The notes under the pieces were generated by a model, which was given only the letters and a program-made list of their open reading frames with translations, was not told where the DNA came from and made no database searches. Source: Halorubrum sp. F4 (GTDB lineage: Archaea > Halobacteriota > Halobacteria > Halobacteriales > Haloferacaceae). Taken from it: a stretch of 47,035 nucleotides of DNA. A program made the translations under genes and the position numbers. The stretch is taken from the NCBI RefSeq assembly GCF_027257195.1, contig NZ_JAPDFS010000001.1, positions 746,831-793,865 of the forward strand, written 5' to 3'. Positions 42,210 through 47,035 of this stretch are shown here, piece after piece (position 1 is the stretch's first letter; each line of letters starts with the position of its first letter).

Positions 42210-43699
42210 TGTAGGTCCTCCGAGCCGCAGAGCCGCTCGCCGGCGGTGGACGTTCCGCCGACGAGTTCGTACAGTGGGTCGCCCGATCCGTCGCTCCCGA
42301 ACGTGTCACCGACTTCGAGCGACTCCGAGCAACTGGTGTGGATCTCGGTTACCGGACCGTCTTCGATGGCGATCTCGACGTTGGGGCCGATCCAGTCCTC
42401 TGCTTTCCCGTTCCGATCTAAGTCGTTCCCGTCGAGCGTGAACCGCTCGTCCGGCTGGATAGTTCGATCGACGAACCTCCCACTCGAAGCGTTGCCCTGA
42501 TCCGGCGTCGCGATGACGTGAGCGCTTTCCTCGCCGAGATATCGGAAGGTTAGCGTCAGGAGCTTCAGATCCTCGTCTGGACACGCCACACAGTCATCCG
42601 AATCGTCGTGGTCGTCCTCGTCGTCATCGTCTCCGCCGTCCTCGTCGGCGCAGACGTCGATCTGGATGTGGCTTATTCCAGCGAGCCCGCCCTGTCCGGA
42701 ACTCTCGGGCGAGTACAGCACCTCCTCCGTGTCGTTGCTCGGAGGTTCTATCGGATACGTCCCCGTGTCGTTTCCGCCCTTGATCCGGACCTCACAGAGC
42801 TGTCCGGCAGGATCTCCGTTCTCATCTACGAGTTCGAATCGAACTCCGACGGCCTCGTCCTCGTCGTCTTTGTACTCGACGTCGGTGACGAAGAGGTACG
42901 CGTCGCCGGCGAGCGGACCCTCGTCGATCGAGAGCCATGTCGACATGTCTCCGGAGTCGCTGAGGACGATGTCTCCGTCGATGTCGTCGGCCTTCCCTCC
43001 CTCAACGCAGTCCGGACACTCGTCTCGCGGCTCGTCACACGGTCCGAGACCCGCGAAGGGGTTCGATCCCGCCGCGTCGTCCTCCGAGACGTGCCGGCAC
43101 TGTTCGGTGTAGAGTTGGAACTCGAAGTCGGTCGTCTCGCCGGCCGCGTCGGCTGGGGCGTCATCTGGAAGCTCCCACGAGAGTTCGATCGTCAGCGCGT
43201 CCCCGTCGGGATCGAGACACGCCTCCCCGTCGAGGTCGTCGATCCGGAGCCCGTCGACGAACTCGCGACGGAGTTCCGACAGCGACCCGGACGAGAAGAC
43301 CCACTCGCTTCCGACGCGGAGCGACACGTCCAGTGCGTCTCCGAGGTCGTCGTGGCTCGGCGGACAGGTCGTTCCGAACCAGAGCCGCGCGGGGTTGCTT
43401 CGGACCGCGACGTCGAACGTCACGTCTCCGAAGTCACCACGGCGGATCTGGTCGTCGGGCGTGAAGCTCACCGTTCCGTTCGAGACGGTACAGCCGCCGT
43501 CGCCCAAGCACGACACGTCGAGATCGACTTCGCCTGCCCCGATCTCGTTGTTCGGGAGCGTCTCCTCGTCCGAGAGGTACGCGAACGTGCCCGCGCCGCT
43601 CGCGGCCCCGATCGCGCCGAGCCCGCCGAGTCCGGCGAGGAGACGGCGACGACTGAAGTCGGTCGGTCCGCCGCCCGATCCGCCGATATCGTCGGTCAT
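42206..43699 (-). CDS. Twin-arginine, SipW-type surface protein (TasA/camelysin-like)
   Basis: A 497-residue secreted protein. SRRRLLAGLGG (16-26) gives a twin-arginine signal merged with a SipW-type end, GTFAYLSDEE. The N-terminal beta domain (to about residue 220) ends in FQLYTEQCRHV, shared with the neighbouring paralogues. Two further cysteine-containing beta regions follow, separated by an Asp-rich linker (about 370-385). ATG 43699 overlaps the upstream stop; the peptidase follows with a 4-nt overlap. A fibre subunit or surface-layer component is inferred from similarity of signal and layout to TasA-type operons. Confidence 0.7.
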   Translation of the reverse strand: MTDDIGGSGGGPTDFSRRRLLAGLGGLGAIGAASGAGTFAYLSDEETLPNNEIGAGEVDLDVSCLGDGGCTVSNGTVSFTPDDQIRRGDFGDVTFDVAVRSNPARLWFGTTCPPSHDDLGDALDVSLRVGSEWVFSSGSLSELRREFVDGLRIDDLDGEACLDPDGDALTIELSWELPDDAPADAAGETTDFEFQLYTEQCRHVSEDDAAGSNPFAGLGPCDEPRDECPDCVEGGKADDIDGDIVLSDSGDMSTWLSIDEGPLAGDAYLFVTDVEYKDDEDEAVGVRFELVDENGDPAGQLCEVRIKGGNDTGTYPIEPPSNDTEEVLYSPESSGQGGLAGISHIQIDVCADEDGGDDDDEDDHDDSDDCVACPDEDLKLLTLTFRYLGEESAHVIATPDQGNASSGRFVDRTIQPDERFTLDGNDLDRNGKAEDWIGPNVEIAIEDGPVTEIHTSCSESLEVGDTFGSDGSGDPLYELVGGTSTAGERLCGSEDLQ

Positions 43700-44484
43700 T
43701 GTGATCCCCCCTCGTCTTCCGGAACCGGATCCGTGAACGGGTTTCCGCCCCACTCACAGTCGACCGCGTAGAACGAGACGTCGAAGTCGACGGATCCTCC
43801 CTTCCCGGCGTTGCCGCCCTCGCCGACCGGGAAATTCCAGTTGAAGGCGAGACAGCGGCTCTCTCCGGGTTCCAGACACCCGTTGTCTAAGATTCCGGGG
43901 TCGACTTCGGTCCCGTCCGTCAGGTCGTCGTCGTCGAGCTCCGCGAGCGTGCCGGAGAAGATTCCGCTGCCGAAGTTTCCGACGTCGTCGAGGTTCTCCG
44001 CGCCGGTACAGCCGCCGACGCCGAGGAATCCCTCGTCGTAGCGGGCGGAGACCTCGATCCGCTCCGCGAGCGCCTGGCTCGCTTGATCGCCTCCGATGTC
44101 CGGGTCGATCTTCATCCACACGCGGACTCCATCGGAGACCGTCTCTCCCGGATCGTCGATCCGCAGGCCGACGCTCGTCGAGCCTTTATCGCCCGGAAGG
44201 ACGTTTCCCTGGTCGATGAGCCGAACGGAGCCGTCGACGTCGGTGACGTCGTCGCCGGGGCTCTCACGGACCGGTTCGTCGTTGTATCTGCTGCGCCAGC
44301 CGACTCGGAGCCTGGTCGGTACGTCCGACTGCGCGTAGGTGTAACCGGTATAGCCGTTCCGGGTGCGGGTATCGTCCCGAGTGCCCGTCGATCGCCCGCC
44401 GGCCATCCCGAGCGTCGCGAAGCCGACGGCTCCGACGCCCGCGAGCGCCTGCCGCCGGGTTAGGTGTATGTCTCGTTTCGTCAT
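43696..44484 (-). CDS. Twin-arginine secreted protein, first gene of the surface operon
   Basis: A 262-residue protein with LTRRQALAGVGAVGFATLGMAGG as signal (Arg10-11). The mature part looks like the TasA/camelysin-type beta domain: LIDQGNVLPGDKGSTSVGLRI resembles the PGD-x-G strand of its paralogues, and the end FDVSFYAVDCEWGGNPF parallels their QCRH...NPF motif. It lacks the SDEE sequence at the signal end. It begins the five-gene run to 39888. No close TATA box; a TATA-like CATACATACG lies about 65 nt upstream. Confidence 0.65.
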   Translation of the reverse strand: MTKRDIHLTRRQALAGVGAVGFATLGMAGGRSTGTRDDTRTRNGYTGYTYAQSDVPTRLRVGWRSRYNDEPVRESPGDDVTDVDGSVRLIDQGNVLPGDKGSTSVGLRIDDPGETVSDGVRVWMKIDPDIGGDQASQALAERIEVSARYDEGFLGVGGCTGAENLDDVGNFGSGIFSGTLAELDDDDLTDGTEVDPGILDNGCLEPGESRCLAFNWNFPVGEGGNAGKGGSVDFDVSFYAVDCEWGGNPFTDPVPEDEGGSQ

Positions 44485-44786
44485 TCGTGTCCTCGTCGTC
44501 GGCTCCGAACGGCCGGTTCGTCGGTATCCTCCACGCCTCCTCGGTACGTATGTATGGGCCCCCTACCCGAACGGTTCGATCACCGAACCGTCTTGATTGG
44601 GTGATTGAACGGATGGCAGGCGGTGCCTAACACGGTGGTTCGCCGCGTCTCGCTTCCGACCGTGTTTCGTTACGGTCCGGATCGAGAGTCCCACCGGCGG
44701 AGTCGAACCGCCGTCTCGACCGCCCTAAAATGATAGGAGATTCGAGTGGGAGAGAAACTCGAGTCCAGAGAACTCGTGGTGCGTGA
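44485..44786. promoter_or_regulatory. Spacer between the vWA gene and the surface operon
   Basis: No coding gene is supported here. The part next to 44484 is the promoter and leader of the operon. The part after the vWA gene stop contains the T-arm-like element at 44689-44751. AT content is slightly raised near 44725-44760. I see nothing else. Confidence 0.4.
44689..44751 (-). repeat. T-arm-like element A downstream of the vWA gene
   Basis: On the minus strand GGCGGTTCGACTCCGCC is a perfect tRNA T-arm (5-bp stem; loop TTCGACT fits TTCRANY). It is followed by GGTGGGA, which can pair with TCCCACT 63 nt upstream to close an acceptor-like stem, with a CCTA/TAGG hairpin in between. A 26-nt core (44690-44715) is identical to 46433-46458. 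There is no D-arm, so it is not a normal tRNA. It lies about 70 nt after the stop codon. Confidence 0.45.
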
Positions 44787-46406
44787 TCAGACGGGAACGT
44801 CTCCAGTCGTATTCCCTCCGTTAGTCATGTTGCCGTCGCTCGTCTCGTTGGTGTCTTCGGGGGCGTACGGGTTCGTTTCGCCGTCATTGTGGCGGCACTG
44901 TTCCGCGGCGAAGCCGATCGCGAACTCCACGGAGTCGGTCTGGACCTCGTTGCCGACGTCAGTTGGGAGCTCCCACTCGAACCCGAAACAACGAGTCACG
45001 GAGTTAGTGAAACAGACGCGCTCCTCCGACTGGACGTTCGCGTCCAGTTCGATGCCTGCTTCGAGTGCGGTCATTACCTCACGTAGCGTACCTTCGGCGA
45101 TGACTTCCTCGCCGGTGAGGATGACCGAGGAGATCTGCGAGTAGATATCGTCGAGATCCGAGCCAGTCGGTGAGTCGTAGTAGAGCGTGGTACCGTTACT
45201 CGAACTCGCCATATCGATGAGCGTTGTCTGAGCGGTGCTTCCGTTGAGCACTCCCAGTCCGATCGTGAACACGATGATGCCGTCGTTTTTCGCATCCGTT
45301 GCGGCGTCCTTCGCGTTCTGAACATCGTCAGAACCGGATCGATCCGACTCATTCGGCTCGCCGTCGCCAAGGAGAATGATGACTTGGTCGACGCCACTTC
45401 GGCCATTATTGTTGAGTTCGTCAGCCGCCAGATCGACGCCGGCGTCCATCATGGTGCGGCCGGCGGACGTGATCCCAGAATTCCCCGGCTGAAGGAACGA
45501 CTCCACTGTCGAGTGGGTGCTCGTGAGGCCCTGCCGGAGCTGTCCGGTGGATTCGAATGTCACGAGACCGACACGGTCGTTCGGACCGAGGTTTTCGACG
45601 AATTCCAACGCTGCCTCCTTCGCCTGCTCCATCTTGCTTCCGGAACCACTATTCATGGAGCCGGAGTTATCGATCGAGAGCATCACATCGACGCCTTCGG
45701 TCTCCTCGTCGCGCTCACCTTGGTGGATGTTATCACAGTTGTCGTCGTACCAGATCTTCGCCCGGATCGAGTCCGCGAGCTGGCCGTCACCGTCAGGGTC
45801 GTCTGTTGGATCCCCCATCTCCTCGAGTGCTTCGAGTTCAGGTTCGGTGTAGCCGTTCTGGTTCTCACTGGAGAGCATCCCACCCATCCACATGTATCCG
45901 GGATTGTCGTACAGGTGCGTACTGAACGTGACCTCGCCGTAGTCACCCGGTTTCACGTCACCGATCCGGATGAGTGCTTCGTCGAGATCACCCGCATCGA
46001 TCAACTCGTCGCGCTGGAATCCCTCCCCTTCACCGGTTTCGGGGTCGAAAATGCCGTTTGCACCGATGACCCAGTCTTCTGCTCCCGGGTAGTTCTCGGG
46101 ACTAGGGACCTGATCGAGGAGGTAGACGCCGGTGTCATCGTCGGTCGGTTCCATGTCCTCGTCGACGAACGTGGCGTTCGGGTAGTTCTGTTGAAGTTCC
46201 GCGAGGCGGCCGGAACCTCCTCGGTACGTCATGCGGTAGTCCATCTTGAGGTCGAGTTCGCCCGCGGTGAGCGTGTTGCCCTCGAAGCCCTCCTCGTCAC
46301 TGAAGTACGCCGTCGTCCCGAGACCGGCTCCGGCGGAGGCAACTCCGACAGCGCCGAGACCGGCAAGCATCTTTCGCCGCGACAGTCCGATTTTCTTGTC
46401 GTCCAT
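44787..46406 (-). CDS. SipW-type surface protein with an inserted von Willebrand A domain
   Basis: A 539-residue secreted protein. LSRRKMLAGLG (8-18) and TTAYFSDEEG (31-40) form a combined twin-arginine/SipW signal. The camelysin/TasA-like domain runs from about 45 to 232 and resumes at about 432-505 (IAEGTLREVM ... FGFEWELPTDVGNEVQ ... EQCRHNDG). Between them (about 237-428) lies a complete vWA domain with MIDAS residues DNSGSM (246-251), Thr/Ser near 311-314 and Asp348 in LLGDGEPN. The C-terminal tail has three sequons (NET, NMT, NTT). vWA domains bind ligands through a metal, so adhesion or cell contact is likely. The next paralogue shows the same fold without the insert. Confidence 0.82.
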   Translation of the reverse strand: MDDKKIGLSRRKMLAGLGAVGVASAGAGLGTTAYFSDEEGFEGNTLTAGELDLKMDYRMTYRGGSGRLAELQQNYPNATFVDEDMEPTDDDTGVYLLDQVPSPENYPGAEDWVIGANGIFDPETGEGEGFQRDELIDAGDLDEALIRIGDVKPGDYGEVTFSTHLYDNPGYMWMGGMLSSENQNGYTEPELEALEEMGDPTDDPDGDGQLADSIRAKIWYDDNCDNIHQGERDEETEGVDVMLSIDNSGSMNSGSGSKMEQAKEAALEFVENLGPNDRVGLVTFESTGQLRQGLTSTHSTVESFLQPGNSGITSAGRTMMDAGVDLAADELNNNGRSGVDQVIILLGDGEPNESDRSGSDDVQNAKDAATDAKNDGIIVFTIGLGVLNGSTAQTTLIDMASSSNGTTLYYDSPTGSDLDDIYSQISSVILTGEEVIAEGTLREVMTALEAGIELDANVQSEERVCFTNSVTRCFGFEWELPTDVGNEVQTDSVEFAIGFAAEQCRHNDGETNPYAPEDTNETSDGNMTNGGNTTGDVPV

Positions 46407-46415
46407 TGTGTATCA

Positions 46416-46429
46416 TCCCCCATAGGGGA
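46416..46429 (-). promoter_or_regulatory. Hairpin over the Shine-Dalgarno site of the vWA gene
   Basis: On the minus strand TCCCC and GGGGA are separated by TATG. The GGGGGATGAT that would bind 16S rRNA, about 10 nt before ATG 46406, is partly inside the stem. Confidence 0.4.
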
Positions 46430-46431
46430 AC

Positions 46432-46498
46432 CCCCACCGGCGGAGTCGAACCGCCGTCGGCGATCGGTCGCTCCGACCGCCCGTGTGCCGACGTGAGG
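46432..46498 (-). repeat. T-arm-like element B between the two SipW paralogues
   Basis: Same 26-nt core as element A (46433-46458) with the T-arm GGCGGTTCGACTCCGCC. CCTCAC (46493-46498) can pair with GTGGGG (46432-46437) to close an outer stem. Between them CGGTCG and CGACCG form a 6-bp hairpin (46465-46479). It lies about 80 nt after the stop of the truncated paralogue and in the leader region of the vWA gene. Confidence 0.45.
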
Positions 46499-46538
46499 TA
46501 TCGGCGTTCCGCTACGCCGACGTCTGGTTCATGTCGTT

Positions 46539-47035
46539 TCAGTTGTCCGGGCCGCTTCCGTCGTTGTGGCGGCACTGCTCGGTGTAGAATCCGAGGTCGA
46601 ACCCGACGGAATCTCCCTGGATGACGTTGCCGACCTCTATCGGGACTTCCCACTCGAAGCCGACGCAGAAGCCCTCTTGAGCGGGGAAACACTCGACGCT
46701 ACCTTCCGTCTCCGGATCGGCGTCCAGTTGGAGCATCCCCGAGAAGCCGTCGTCCTCCTCGTCGGCAGCCTCCACGACGCCGAGCTCGTCCATCAGATCT
46801 GCGAGCGTCCCCTCGAAGATCGGTGTCTCGTCCTCTTCGTACACGTTGTCGCAGTCGTCGTCGTACCAGAGCGTCACGTCGATGTACTCGGCGAGCTCTC
46901 CGTCGTCCGACTCGCTGTCTCCCATCGCCGCCTCCTCCGGCTCGGTCAGCCTCCCGCCGTCCTGCGAGAAGTTGCCGGCCGTGAACCAGACGTAGCCGGG
47001 GTTGTCACAGAGGTGTAACGAGAAGGTTATCTCGC
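46539..47035 (-). CDS. SipW-type surface protein paralogue (5' end beyond the window)
   Basis: An open frame enters from the right edge and ends at TGA 46539, giving the last 165 residues. It reads ITFSLHLCDNPGYVWF, then EPEEAAMGDSESDDGELAEYIDVTLWYDDDCDN and FEGTLADLM, ending FCVGFEWEVPIEVGN and YTEQCRHNDG. Each block matches the vWA protein upstream and downstream of its insert, so this is the uninterrupted TasA/camelysin-like domain. The signal region is not in the window, so the SipW-type signal is inferred from the paralogues. Confidence 0.75.
   Translation of the reverse strand, partial: EITFSLHLCDNPGYVWFTAGNFSQDGGRLTEPEEAAMGDSESDDGELAEYIDVTLWYDDDCDNVYEEDETPIFEGTLADLMDELGVVEAADEEDDGFSGMLQLDADPETEGSVECFPAQEGFCVGFEWEVPIEVGNVIQGDSVGFDLGFYTEQCRHNDGSGPDN

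Noticed and set aside
44640..44760. A complete tRNA gene at the T-arm-like element
   Set aside because: T-arm and acceptor-like strands are present, but there is no D-arm and no proper anticodon arm or spacing, so it is reported only as tRNA-like.

Overview
The window is high-GC DNA whose proteins are rich in Asp and Glu. It carries C50 carotenoid genes, coenzyme F420 genes, a CetZ tubulin homologue, archaeosine and MptE-type pterin genes, and many leaderless genes with a TATA box about 27 nt before the start codon. This points to a haloarchaeon, most likely Halorubrum or a close relative. No tRNA, rRNA or CRISPR array was found.

Region 1 (1 to about 8.3 kb) is the right part of an integrated pleolipovirus-like element. 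It has a collinear virion block: a truncated small gene, a four-helix VP3-like protein, a Tat-exported spike with a C-terminal anchor, two further membrane proteins and a VP8-like NTPase. A strong hairpin follows. Next comes an AT-rich island on the opposite strand, with a membrane protein of unknown function and a small winged-helix protein. After a dyad-rich control region, a tightly overlapping operon encodes three small zinc-finger proteins and a tyrosine integrase. The left end lies outside the window.

Region 2 (8.3 to 39.9 kb) is ordinary chromosome, rich in cofactor metabolism: moaA; tenA, thiM and thiE; crtD-lyeJ-cruF for bacterioruberin; dacZ; cofC-cofG next to cetZ1; fen; hflX; RaSEA; a tungsten aldehyde oxidoreductase; azlCD; trmJ; folP and mptE. 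Two intergenic spaces hold copies of a roughly 310-340 nt element. Its linker blocks are conserved, but its stems differ in sequence while staying perfectly paired. A solo right-end hairpin of an IS200/IS605 element lies upstream of thiE.

Region 3 (39.9 kb to the end, all on the minus strand) is a surface-protein locus. Five genes overlap by 4 to 8 nt: two secreted proteins with twin-arginine/SipW-like N-termini, an archaeal-type signal peptidase with a long acidic tail, a very acidic secreted protein and a small tail-anchored protein. Upstream are two more SipW-type paralogues. One has a whole von Willebrand A domain inserted into the fold that its truncated neighbour shows uninterrupted. 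This looks like a TasA/camelysin-type fibre or surface-layer system with its own peptidase. The two paralogues are each followed by a T-arm-like hairpin inside a possible tRNA-like fold.

The most novel-looking items are the structured intergenic repeat family, the vWA-in-SipW insertion with its surrounding operon, the T-arm-like 3' elements, and the AT-rich cargo island in the provirus.
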